Origin: Nemophila menziesii
Taxonomy: Eukaryota > Streptophyta > Magnoliopsida > Boraginales > Hydrophyllaceae
Length of the DNA stretch: 64,000 nucleotides
Direction: 5' to 3'
NCBI GenBank assembly: GCA_029959085.1
Contig: JARWIR010000013.1
Coordinates: forward strand, 11,347,186-11,411,185
Shown: piece by piece, positions 13,147-23,150 of the stretch
How the letters are laid out: each line of letters begins with the position of its first letter
How positions within the stretch are numbered: position 1 is the stretch's first letter
The notes under the pieces: generated by a model
The model's input: only the letters and a program-made list of their open reading frames with translations
Told to the model about the DNA's origin: nothing
Database searches by the model: none
Translations under genes and position numbers: made by a program

Positions 13147-14253
13147 TTATGAGATTCGAATTTCGTACCTCTGTTAAACAACACTACTTTACCAATAAAC
13201 TAACTTATACTTTATGATATATTACTAAAGGTATATATATATATCAATGTTTGATTTCCTAAAAATAATCCTATGAAAGATCAAAATTTTGAAGGCCCGA
13301 AACTTTTCGATGACATCCTTAGCCTATAGTGAGGATCGACCTTTGAGTAGTATAATGCTCAAATGTTAAGCAAGGGTATATAGAATTTTAATTTGAGTCG
13401 GACAAATCAGTCCAAAATTAAACATAGATAATGAGATATATATAGTCGGTAAAATGAGATTATTATACGATTTCATGGACTCGTATTTTTGCTTTACACT
13501 TTATTTCGTCAAACAACAAGCTCAATACCTTAAGAAAAGTCTGAAATGATAAGAAAATGGAGTTTTTCTTTTCAGGAAATGATTTTTGCATGTAATAAGT
13601 TATATAATGTAGATTTGCTTTTCTTCTAGAATTTGTGCAATTGACTAACGAGGACGAAAATATAAGTCAGCTCTTCTAGAAGTTGACATTCAAGTCACAA
13701 CTGTTTTTTTTTTTTTTTTGGACAGGAGTCACAACTGTTGAAATTTCAAATAAATGGCAGAATTTTTAAAATGTCTTAGAGCATAAATAAACACGACACT
13801 CTCTCCTTGCACACATTGCAACAAAGAAAAAAGATGGTCAACAAAACACATAGCTAGAATAATACTCTTTCATTTAGCAAAAAGAATACAATAATCAGGG
13901 GCGGATCTGAGCGGAGGGAAAAACCGTCTCTGGTTCCAGAATATAGTGATAAAATAGTTGATTTATTTTAATGAAAAATCCTAAATAAAATCGAATGTTG
14001 ATTTCTAAGTCCAAATTTTACTATCTAAACTTTAAATTATCTCAAAAAGTAATTCAAACGTACCACCTTGAATCGTGTTATTTTTTCGTTCCCCGTAATT
14101 TCACTTTGGATCGTCGCTAGAATAATAGTTAAACAAGTCTAGTAATAAAGGATGGGTTCGATCTATATATTATATATAATCTGTGTCATAGGTTGACAAA
14201 AAAAAATCTGTCATAGGTGTTTTTACTTTATCTAACAAATACACATAAAAGGA
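13147..14253. other. Intergenic sequence with two micro-insertions
   Basis: No coding sequence is visible. Two tiny insertions interrupt it: 13706-13726 (a T run plus GGACAGG) between two copies of AGTCACAACTGTT (13693-13705 and 13727-13739), and TTGAC followed by an A run near 14193-14205 between ATCTGTGTCATAGG and ATCTGTCATAGG. Both look like extremely short poly(A)-tailed retroposon insertions. A phrase CAGGGGCGGATC at 13897 resembles hAT-type ends, but no partner was found. Confidence 0.5.
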
Positions 14254-14262
14254 TATAAATTT

Positions 14263-15766
14263 GGGTGAATTACCCAAGAGATCTTAGGGACCATCTTAGA
14301 GCCATATAGGAACCAAGTGGATTCTCTGTTCTACTTAGAGGCCTCAAAATTGACAAATACCTTACTACCATTATAGTGTATATAAGACAAAAAAAAAAAT
14401 AGATTCTTCTCTCTCCTCCATTACCATTAATCTCTCTCCTCCTTTATTAATTTTTCTCTCTCCTCTGTCATTAACTATTAATAATTCCAGCTCCGACCTC
14501 CGGCCACCGACCACCGCCGACCACCGCCGGAAAAAGTACTGAGCATAAAGTACTGAGCATGGAAAAAGTACTGAACATGGAAAAGTACTGAGCATAAAGT
14601 ACTGAGCATGGAAAAAGTACTGAGCATAAAGTACTGAGCATGGAAAAGTACTGAGCGTGAAAAAATTTACTTAGTATCAAAAAAAGTGCTGATTATTCAA
14701 ATTTTTTTGTTGAGTCTCTTTACTGAGCATGCTCATCTGCTCAGTAATTTTACTGAGCATGCTCGAATGATCAGTAAAATTGCTGAGTATCGATAAAATT
14801 AATTGAATTTTTTAGGATTTTTGCTGAGCTTTAAGTCAAAAACAATTGAGTTTACGGTATAAAAATGTTGAATAGAAATTAGAGCCCGCAATTACACAGA
14901 AGGTTGAGTTTGACTATAAGAGTCAAGATTAGATACAAGAACTTAAATAGGTGAAAAGTTTTTACTTTCTTTTTTTAATTTTACGAATTTGATAATTATT
15001 ATCACATCAACAGCAGACAGAATCATCTTTGTTCTTCTCACGCAAGAAACGCCACCAGATCTGTTCATCCAAGCTCTCAAAAAGGCCTGAAACTTTTGTT
15101 TCATTGTTTAATGCCGAATTAAACACAAACAGGTGGTGAGCATTAATCATTTGCTTCGATCTGGATCTCCATTACCGAGTTATTGTTAAAAGCACGAACG
15201 CAAAATCGGAGAAGAAGGCAGCAGAGCTTCCATTAACGCAGCCTCGAAATAAGAGCCTCGCAACAGACTTCATCTTCTTCACTACTATCTGGCCACCATT
15301 AATGGCATATCTCCAAAACAAATGAAGCTCGAACGCAGATCTGAAGAACCACAACTGTGCTTCCATTAACAAGTTTGGAGCTCAAACGCATCACCATAGA
15401 AGAAGGAGGCGGAGCTCCACACCTTTTCCTTGTACAGCAGATATTTTCCTTGTGCAGCAGCAATGGTGTTGTTTAGCCATGGAGTGTTTTATTTTACTTC
15501 CATTGAAGCTTTTACGTGAGAGGAAAAGAAAGAGAAGAGGAAGGGGAAAGAGAGTGGAGGGAGCTGATAATGATTAGGGTTTCCAATTGTTTCTGAAATA
15601 AATTAGTATATATAGTTAATAAAAGACAAAAAGGGGTAAAAAAGTAATTGAGAATTTGGGTATATAGTGTTAATTTATGGTTGAGGCCTTTAGTTAGAAG
15701 AGTTAATCCAAGGGGTCTTGTTAGGTCCCGGGGTGGTGTGGTCAAGACCCCTTGGGTAATGTTCTC
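14263..15766. mobile_element. Non-autonomous MULE with 9-bp TSD
   Basis: A perfect 9-bp TSD, TATAAATTT, lies at 14254-14262 and 15767-15775. The ends are GGGTGAATTACCCAAG at left and, reverse-complemented, GAGAACATTACCCAAG at right. Diverged inverted similarity continues for about 130 bp, for example CTTAGAGGCCTCAA at left against CTAAAGGCCTCAA at right. No transposase is seen. The interior contains leader-like pyrimidine-rich DNA, a minisatellite (14535-14660) and a more GC-rich stretch (15000-15420) that could be captured genic DNA; I cannot identify it. The inner end sequence resembles 44094-44260, suggesting one family. Confidence 0.78.
14535..14660. repeat. Tandem repeat of TACTGAGCAT units
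   Basis: Seven or eight units of alternating TACTGAGCATAAAG and TACTGAGCATGGAAAAAG (14-18 bp) lie inside the MULE. Downstream, to about 14790, the same core recurs as ACTGAGCATGCTC, containing the palindrome GAGCATGCTC, so the segment can form hairpins. Confidence 0.85.
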
Positions 15767-15888
15767 TATAAATTTTGTATTTTATTGTTTATTGAAGAAT
15801 AAAGCGTTTTAAATTAAGTTTATAAATTTTCCAATTTTAATTTCAAGCACATTTTCTATTATAATTAAGATGATACAGTATTCACTTA

Positions 15889-16336
15889 GGGTATGTTTGG
15901 ATGGAGGGATTGGGAGGGAGGGGATTGTATTAAAGGATAATGACAATCCCATCCGTTGTTTGTTTTGGAAATAAGTAGAAGGGATAGTTTATTAAAGGAT
16001 ACTTGCAATCCCTTACGAACCCATATATTCAATCCCTCCAATTCGGTGGGATAAGGAAGAAGGATTCTTTTATTACGTTGTAATGTCTAAATTACCCTTA
16101 TTCTTTCTTTATAAAATATTTTAATAGGGGTATATGAGTCATTTAGTTATAAAAAGAATCCCTTCCTCCCATTATTCTTCTAAACCAAACACCGGATAAA
16201 TGTTATCCTTTAATAAAATCCCCCCTTCTCTTTTTATTCAATCCAAACAAGATCAAATACTCTCCTTTCCATTCCCTTGTTATACTCTCCCTTCCTATCC
16301 TTTAATAAATTATCCCTCCTTAATCCAAACATACCC
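15889..16336. mobile_element. Tourist-like (PIF/Harbinger) MITE
   Basis: Terminal inverted repeats start GGGTATGTTTGGATGGAGGG at left and, reverse-complemented, GGGTATGTTTGGATTAAGGA at right. TTA flanks both ends (15886-15888 and 16337-16339), the three-base TSD expected for PIF/Harbinger. The interior has further internal inverted copies of the AAAGGATA/TATCCTTT theme and no transposase. A degenerate relative lies at 41792-42235. Confidence 0.85.
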
Positions 16337-16741
16337 TTAGACTTGTTACACACGCCATTGCGGCCGTCATCAGGAAATTGATGTTTAAACCCGTATAAAT
16401 AAATACCATTAAGTAGAATAATTATCATAATATGATAGATGTTATAATATTCCTCGTCGTGTTCTTGACCACGTATTTTACTACATGTAAATTTGGGTCA
16501 AACCCAGCCTTCAGTTTTTTGAGATAAAACTAAAACAAATAATTCATTTAAGGATAAAAATTGGAATGGAAATTTATGATTCCTACCTATTAAAATTCAA
16601 TTTTGAAATTGTTTTTTATATTTTAGAATCTGAATTTTAAACGAAATTAAAGTTAAATATATAAAATTTGAGATTTACAATTTATGATTTTTTTTTCTAA
16701 GTTTTACCATATATTTTCTCAGTGTATATATTATATATATA

Positions 16742-16774
16742 CTAAGTATAGCCCGTGTCTGAAGACACTACGAA
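16742..16774 (-). other. Helitron A 3' terminus (hairpin)
   Basis: Minus strand: stem GTGTC, loop TTCA, stem GACAC, then GGGCTATACTTAG and a host T. It matches the terminus at 52913-52941 at most positions, including the spacing from hairpin to end. Confidence 0.8.
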
Positions 16775-16985
16775 AAAAAAATCTGCTAAGAAGCATGAAC
16801 ATGAACAAAATTATGTGATCATGGTTTACATAAATCTAATGACGTTTCCAAGTTAGCAAACACAAACTAATTATAAAACCAGTGCATTATATATCAAACA
16901 TCTAAACAATACTTTATAAAACAAAAAATATTCAATATGTAACGGAATTGAAATGTGTGAATCGTACATTGTCGAAATTTTAACA

Positions 16986-17566
16986 TCAGAACATAGATGT
17001 CATAATTCTAGAAAAGGTAGTTGTGTCAACATATACGTTTCTTCCAATTGGAGAAACCTGAACGACGATCTATCAAATTGAAAAACATAAATAATTAGTA
17101 AATAATTTAAAAAACGATAAACATGAGTCATTTCATGGGAATCCGTACCATGTGATTCAAATCCCACCTAGCCAACCGTTTTTCATTTTTCCAGTCCTCG
17201 TCCATGACCATCTTCCAGTTCTACAAATATGAACACAATTAGTTATTATTCTAAGACAATGAACTTGCAGTATTAAAAACTAATTTGACATAAGAGTTTG
17301 TATAATCTTCCTTGTGGATGTTGTAAGCGGTACAATTCCTCCTCGTCTTTTACTGTTACGATCACATTTTTTGTGCGGATGTAATCTACCTACAAATTTA
17401 CAAAAATGATATATTGTACAAATAAAGTATAAACCATGAACTACGAAACGTGTATAATATAGATATGTTCACTTACAACATCAATGAGATCTCGGTGTCT
17501 CTGCAAAAATTCAGCACGATATATTGCTGGACTAACGTAGATAGTTATGTGTGTTCTTTTCTTTTT
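16986..17566 (-). pseudogene. Conserved Helitron-borne four-exon reading frame of unknown function, copy A
   Basis: Minus-strand exons at 17477-17566, 17312-17389, 17149-17220 and 16986-17069, all in phase 0, end in TGA. Translations include THITIYVSPAIYRAEFLQRH, RTKNVIVTVKDEEELYRL, WKMVMDEDWKNEKRLARWDL and VVQVSPIGRNVYVDTT. Helitron B carries the same four exons with the same boundaries and similar residues (for example RTKNMIVTLRDEEKLHRI and VVVQVPHIGRHVYVDTT). Acceptors and most donors are intact, but the donor after the second exon reads GG where copy B has GT. No start codon is seen, and the first exon may join onto the helicase transcript, whose last exon ends in AAG|GTATGC after its stop. 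I do not recognise the family. Confidence 0.6.
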
Positions 17567-17675
17567 CTGCACAATGCGCAAAAATACATAATATTAGTTA
17601 TATTGTAAACGAACGAAAATATACACCTAATCACTAATCGCATACCTTTAGGATACACTATATTAAAATTTCTGG

Positions 17676-17997
17676 TTATACAATATTAGTCGTGGTTTGA
17701 TCATTTCCGGGAAGAAGCAAACTTATGCGATCATAACCCGTGCATCTAGATAATGCAACATACAGTTGTCCATGACTAAACAAAGGAATGCGCAAATCGA
17801 TTCCAACAAATTTCACAGATTGTCCTTGTGATTTATTGATTGTCATGACATATGCTAAACGAACGGGAAATTGCCTCCTGGTCATCTTTAATGGTATATC
17901 GGAAGAAGAAGGTGTCCAAGATATTCTTGGAATGAATACCAAATTACCAGATTTATCTTGTGATATATTGATTTATTGATTGTTGGATAATTTCCAT
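17676..17997 (-). pseudogene. Helitron helicase, C-terminal remnant
   Basis: The minus-strand translation contains [40 protein letters not shown] and [16 protein letters not shown]. This is the PIF1-type helicase C-terminal region of plant Helitrons, with motif V/VI features such as KSQGQ and YVALSRC. It starts at a splice-acceptor-like TTTTTTGCAG near 17998; everything upstream (Rep domain and helicase motifs I-IV) is absent. A TAA at the end of NIV is followed in frame by four more codons and a TAG, suggesting a one-codon premature stop close to the original one. It is a non-functional fragment. Confidence 0.85.
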
Positions 17998-18744
17998 TTT
18001 TTAGCCTGCAAAAAATAACTATGATTAATATAATTTTGAAAAATGTAATTATGTAACTTGATTAAGTTTATTCATACTAAAGTACATTAATATTTTATTT
18101 TTGATGTTAAATATTTAAAAACAAATTATTAATATGTTTATTATTCAATTATGTGTCATTTTTAAAAAATATATCATTTGTAAAAAAAATGAAATCCCAA
18201 ATTATTATTATAAGAACAGTGTATATATGAGGATTTAATAAAATTAAACTATATCATTATTGAACTTATATATTTTTAGACTATCTCACCAATTCTTTTA
18301 AATATTTGGACATTAAAATTAAACTATATCACAATTTTATCACTTTATAATTTTTTATTTAAGATATTAAAAGTATAGTCAAAATATATGACAAATTTAA
18401 TGAAATTCAAAAAATTACCTAAAAATAATATTTTTAATATATTTAACGTAAAATTAATATTTTTAAACCGTTTATCCTCTTTTTCGGTATTTGTATAATA
18501 TATATAGAGTTGTCCAAAAAAAAAAAATTAACATCATCAAGAGGATCAAGACTCCTTTCCAAGTAAACGTTCTTCTACTATTATCAATTAAAGGTTTTCT
18601 GTAATTCTTTTAACTTAGATAGTTGGATCCTAATTTTACAAAGAGAAAGACCGATTTCGTATATAGCAATTTATGTTATTGGAAAGGTGACACGTGCATG
18701 GTTAATCATCAAAATTATTAAGAGTAATCGACTGCTGTGTCAAG

Positions 18745-18848
18745 TTATTCAAAGAAGAACAATTGGTTTGTAATATTTGTTTATTCAAAGAAGAACAATT
18801 GGTTTGTAATATACGTTTATTCATAGAAGAACAATTGGTTTGTTATAT
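18745..18848. repeat. 36-bp tandem repeat, three units
   Basis: Units at 18745-18780, 18781-18816 and 18817-18848 share TTATTCAAAGAAGAACAATT, then GGTTTGTAATAT, with only a few differences. Confidence 0.9.
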
Positions 18849-19483
18849 ATTTTATCTCTTTAATAATATAACATTCTGCAAGATCTTATTATTAATATAA
18901 TGAAAATAAAAAAGTATATTTTGTAGACCAAATGAGTGACAACATCAAGTGCATGATACATAATATGAGATTATCTTATTTGACATTTCTTCTCGTTTTC
19001 TTTTATTTACCAGTTGTTTTTCCAGGCGAGTTTCAAACATTTAAAATTTACAGTGTTTATGAAGAAAAATGGGTAAGGAGAGGTTTACAGTAGAATATGA
19101 AATATCAAATGTTGGTTTGGTATTACAAACCTTAACAAATAAAACATAACGAATTACAAATATTTAAAAGTACAACAGATTTAAAGAACAAAGAATTCCG
19201 AATCATAAAACTTAAAATTTAAATCGAAGAATCTATATTATAAACTAACCTTTGAGTTGAAAACGGAACCTGGAGTTGAAAACGTGATAAGCTTTGAAAA
19301 GATCTTTTGAGTAAGAAAGAAAACGTTTAGTGTAGAAAAAGAGATGGTTTTGAAAAGGTGTTAGTTTAGAGTTATATAATATAGATAGTATTCTTAAATA
19401 ACTTAATTTAAGGGGAAAAAAAGGTAAGTAAATCAAATCTTATCAAAGATGCTATTTAGTAAATTTTTAAAAGGAAAGGTGGT

Positions 19484-19677
19484 TCTGACGGGTAAGGAAT
19501 GTTTTTAAAAGTAAAAACTTACCAACTTTAAGGAATTTTGTAAATTTAGGAGGATAATCCTAAATTTATGAAAAAGATTGCTATTTGTGACAGGTAATGA
19601 ATGGTTTAAAAAGTCAAATTTTTCCAACTTTACTAATTTCGTAAATTTAGGAGGATAATCCTAAATTTACGAAATTC
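19484..19677. repeat. Duplicated segment with strong hairpins
   Basis: Two diverged direct copies of about 95 bp (near 19484-19575 and 19587-19677) each end in an inverted repeat. The second has 16-bp arms, TTTCGTAAATTTAGGA and TCCTAAATTTACGAAA, around a 6-bp loop (GGATAA) at 19637-19674. The first keeps about 12-bp arms at 19549-19578. Confidence 0.8.
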
Positions 19678-20449
19678 AGATAATTAAAAAAAAATGATTT
19701 ACTACAATCTATACTAAATCATTTGATTTCGAGACAACTTTAATTCTCGAAATCAACTCCTGTAAATCCATAAAATACGCCCTGCAAAAAAAATAAAAGA
19801 TATTGTTAGTCACTATCTTAAAATAAAAGAAAATTAAAGATATGAATTCTCTAACTCTTACCTTTTTATAACACCTTTTTATTCTTTTTGAGGAAAAGAA
19901 ACAGTATGAAAATTGCAGTATAAACACACAAACACTGCAGGTCCCTATATGATGCAAACAAAGAAAAAGTGTTGGTGCAGCTTCTTGTCTAAAGTTACGC
20001 AAATCCTGCTGAACAAAAAAATGAAAAAATGGTAAATTACCCAAGTACTTTTAATAGACAAAGTTGCAAACAAAAAGTCCATGTCAGCACCGTTTATTCG
20101 TGTTCCAAATAGAGGATTCATAACAATTGTATCAACATTGAATCAAATTCGAAAGAAACCTCTCCATTTCCACCTACACATAAGTGTTTACAAATATTAA
20201 AAATTGAATATAGCATAAATTGTTTGAGTAAGTATATATATGTACCTCAAGTTCATCAGCATCTGTGGATGCAATATCAATAGAATCAGTATCAAGATAT
20301 AGCAAATATACCCCTATTATTACTCAATTGTACTCTTATGTTTCAGAAATAACAAATATACCCCTATTATTTAAATAATAGTAGCAATTGACCCAAACTT
20401 TAGACTTACTCTGCACCTAAGAGAGCAGCTGCAAGGCCACACCCACAAC

Positions 20450-22016
20450 TGATGTCTCCCTAATTGTTCTTATTTTCGACCCTTGGGAGACATCATTTTT
20501 GGTGTTTATTTAATTAATTTGATAGACTTTTGGACTAAACATGCAATAATCCGGAATTCCCTTTTTATTTCTAGCATTTTTGAATTATTAAACTTTTGCG
20601 CGTAATATTGGTATTTTTAGTGTAAAGTTTACAGGTTTTTAGACGTTAGCTAGGATAGGAATCCGAGGAGAAAGTCAAAGATCGTGAATTAGAGTCAAGA
20701 CTTGAAGATATATCCCGAAGATATTATTTTTAGAGCTGAAAATCCATTTTCCAGGCCATAGATTGCTGATTTCGAGGTGCTTAAGCGATGATTTAGCCGC
20801 TAACCTTTGAAGAGAAAACATTCCTTATCGAGTTACGGAACTTTAGCAACTGAAATGAGGTCAATCGGAGTCATAACGCATCGGGAAAAGCCGTTTTAGT
20901 GAAGGTGTATCAGCAGTTACGGGATTTTGGGCTTAGAATTTGGGCTTGGACATTTAATTAGTATTTTATTTTCTGGTCCAAGCCCTAGTCCGAATTTATG
21001 CTTATAAAAGGAGGTCTGGACTTCTATTTTACATACAATTCACATTCCACAAGATTAAAAACACCAGAGAGAAGCAACAGAAGGAAGAAGAAGAAGCTAC
21101 AAGAGCTGGAGTGGGTCTATAGCTCCGTTCGTAGTCATTCCAATTCCGGAAATTAGGTTCTTTTTATATTTTAATTCTGTAAACAATATGAATTCCATTT
21201 CTTTTAATTTAGTTTTTAATTTTAATATGCGCTAAGCTTTTAATAGTGCTTGAGAACAAACAATGGGTGAATCTTAATTTTATGAAATAACGAATGTTGA
21301 ATTTGGGTTTATATTAAATTAAACTAGATTGGGTTCATTACTCTTTTCGATAATTTGTGATTATTTACTGATTTTAGAGTCGCGAACTAAAATTAGGTAT
21401 TAGTATCTAAGCTATTCCACATATGTGGCGTGTGGATCATCCTGACGGAGGGTTTAGGTATAGAATTAATTATTCAATCTAGGATAAAAGCTATTGATTC
21501 TGCCGAACTTAGCTAATTCTAGGGCCAATGAGGTAAAACACTTAAACATCCAACGGTGGATCGTATTTACCCTGACGGGACTAGTGACACTTTAGGATCG
21601 CCTTATAGTCCACCCTGACGGGGGTATAAGGAATTTAGAATCCCGACCATTGTAATTGACCGATTTAGCCCTTAAACAACATAAGTTAGGAAGTAAGATT
21701 AGGAGGATCCTTGCGTTCTCAAGTACTACATCTCATATTGCGTTTTCACACATTTTACTTGCGTCTTAGCTTTTACTTGCATTTTAACATTTGTCTTTCA
21801 TTCATTAGATTTAATAACAAAAAAAACCAAACAAACATTTTATTATCTTTTTACTTTCATAAGTGCATCAATCACTACTTGCTAAACATTGTGATCAACC
21901 ATCCGTCCTTGGAACGAATCTGTATTATCATACATACTACTTGGGACAACCGTACACTTGCGGTTGTGGTTCGATTAGCATTTGCATTTATTTTTAGAAC
22001 ACACAAAGGACCACCA
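20450..22016 (+). repeat. 5' LTR of Athila-like element
   Basis: 1567 bp, starting TGATGTCTCCC and ending GGACCACCA. A TATAAAA at 21003-21009 is the likely promoter, with a leader beginning in the ACATACAATTCACATTCC region. It includes three copies of an ATCCTGACGGAG/CCCTGACGGG motif (21432-21620). It shares overall layout with the solo LTR at 35287-36809. Confidence 0.95.
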
Positions 22017-22022
22017 AGTTTT

Positions 22023-22040
22023 TGGCGCCGCTGCCGGGGA
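22023..22040 (+). promoter_or_regulatory. Primer-binding site (tRNA-Asp type)
   Basis: TGGCGCCGCTGCCGGGGA lies 6 bp after the 5' LTR. It is complementary to the 3' end of plant tRNA-Asp apart from one position, as known for Athila elements. Confidence 0.85.
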
Positions 22041-22151
22041 CGGTAGCGTGTGACCACGGTGTTTATCCTTTAGTGATAGTGCATTTATTTTATTTTTATC
22101 AGTTTTACGCTTTTTGCTTGTTTAGTTTTCTCAGGTTTTAAGGTTTGGTGT

Positions 22152-23150
22152 ATGCGAAGAAGACTATTCAAGGATCTAGAGCCAACACCTCCGATCCTTA
22201 ATAATCCGGATTCGTTAATCAGATTTGCAAATAAGAAAAAAAGAGAACAAGAGGAAAAAGAAATGACGAATATTCAATATCCATGGTTTACTAATGGTCC
22301 ACCAGAAGTTCCATTCCGTGCTCCTGCTATAGGAGTAGGTGCTCCAGATATTAATGTTCCGCGATTTCGTCCAGATTCGGGTATGTTAGCTCAATTCCAA
22401 AACTTTGGAAATTTTCGTGGAAGACCATCAGAAGATCCTCTTAGAGCAGTACAGAAGTTTAAACAGATATGTGATTCTTATATCACACAAGGAGTTTCAA
22501 GAGAACAGATGTATTTTGCTGCGTTTAAATTTTTTGTGATTGATGGAGCAAGTGAATGGCACGATACGCAAGATCCTACGAAGATAACCAACTGGGACCA
22601 ATTAGAAATTGCTTTCTTTGACAGGTATTACCCAAGTAATATGAGGTTAGATGCTGAATTAGAATTGACGCATTTCCGTCAAGAATATGATGAAACTGTG
22701 GGTAAGAGTTGGACAAGATTTCAGATGTATTTGCGTAGAGTTCCCAATCATGGCTTTTCAGAACAACAACAATTAAAGATCTTTTATAGAGGCCTTGATG
22801 GAACTTCGAGAGAGAAATTGGATATGTTATGTGGTGCAGGTTTTCTTCAAGTTCAACCCGCTCATGCTAAGATCATTTTAGAAAGAACCGTCAAGAATGA
22901 AGTTGGGTGGAATTCAGTAAGAACACCTGTTAAAGGAGTGAATAATGTTGATATGGAAGAAAAGTTTGCTACGCTTGAGAATAAGATTCAGAATACTATA
23001 GAGCAACAATTGAAGCAGCTTACTTTAGCTGTTAAAGAAGGTTTTTCGGGTAAGAAGGTAGCTGTGCATGCTGCACAAGAGGTTTATATGTGTTCGAGTT
23101 GTAGGGTAGATGATCATGATGAGGAAAGTTGTCCGAATAACCAAGAATAA
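22152..23150 (+). CDS. gag: Athila-like gag (332 aa, ends at in-frame TAA)
   Basis: Capsid/nucleocapsid polyprotein. A retrotransposon gag domain spans roughly residues 80-235, with motifs FQNFGNFRGRPSEDP, WHDTQDPTKITNWDQLE and SWTRFQMYLRRVP. A CCHC zinc knuckle of spacing C-X2-C-X4-H-X4-C lies near residues 314-327 (CSSCRVDDHDEESC), which would bind the genomic RNA. The ATG at 22152 is the first in this frame after the PBS. The frame ends at TAA 23148-23150 and continues without a shift into pol, so gag and pol were probably one polyprotein, or the stop is a read-through site; the sequence alone does not decide. Confidence 0.9.
   Translation: MRRRLFKDLEPTPPILNNPDSLIRFANKKKREQEEKEMTNIQYPWFTNGPPEVPFRAPAIGVGAPDINVPRFRPDSGMLAQFQNFGNFRGRPSEDPLRAVQKFKQICDSYITQGVSREQMYFAAFKFFVIDGASEWHDTQDPTKITNWDQLEIAFFDRYYPSNMRLDAELELTHFRQEYDETVGKSWTRFQMYLRRVPNHGFSEQQQLKIFYRGLDGTSREKLDMLCGAGFLQVQPAHAKIILERTVKNEVGWNSVRTPVKGVNNVDMEEKFATLENKIQNTIEQQLKQLTLAVKEGFSGKKVAVHAAQEVYMCSSCRVDDHDEESCPNNQE

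Larger units (their letters stand above)
18000..20444. other. AT-rich Helitron interior with small repeats and possible exon fragments
   Basis: Most of this stretch is AT-rich with no coding sequence. At 19709-20300, minus-strand pieces have exon-like composition and plausible splice signals, such as DSIDIASTDADELE followed by GT at about 20245-20290 and VGGNGEVSFEFDSM at about 20130-20175. They could be a captured gene fragment, but I cannot identify it. The motif GAAGAAAAATGGGTAAGGAG occurs at 19059-19078 and again at about 33211-33230, on the other side of the Athila insertion. Confidence 0.4.

Noticed and set aside
13203..13240. GATATATTACTAAAGGTAT shared by 13217 and 42014 as a dispersed element
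   Set aside because: Only about 20 bp match in AT-rich DNA; no further similarity seen on either side.
18480..18508. Alternative 5' end of Helitron A at 18508 (TCTATATATATTATAC on the minus strand)
   Set aside because: The preceding base is C rather than A, and the end at 34410 resembles the Helitron B start better and has the required A. Kept only as a fallback.
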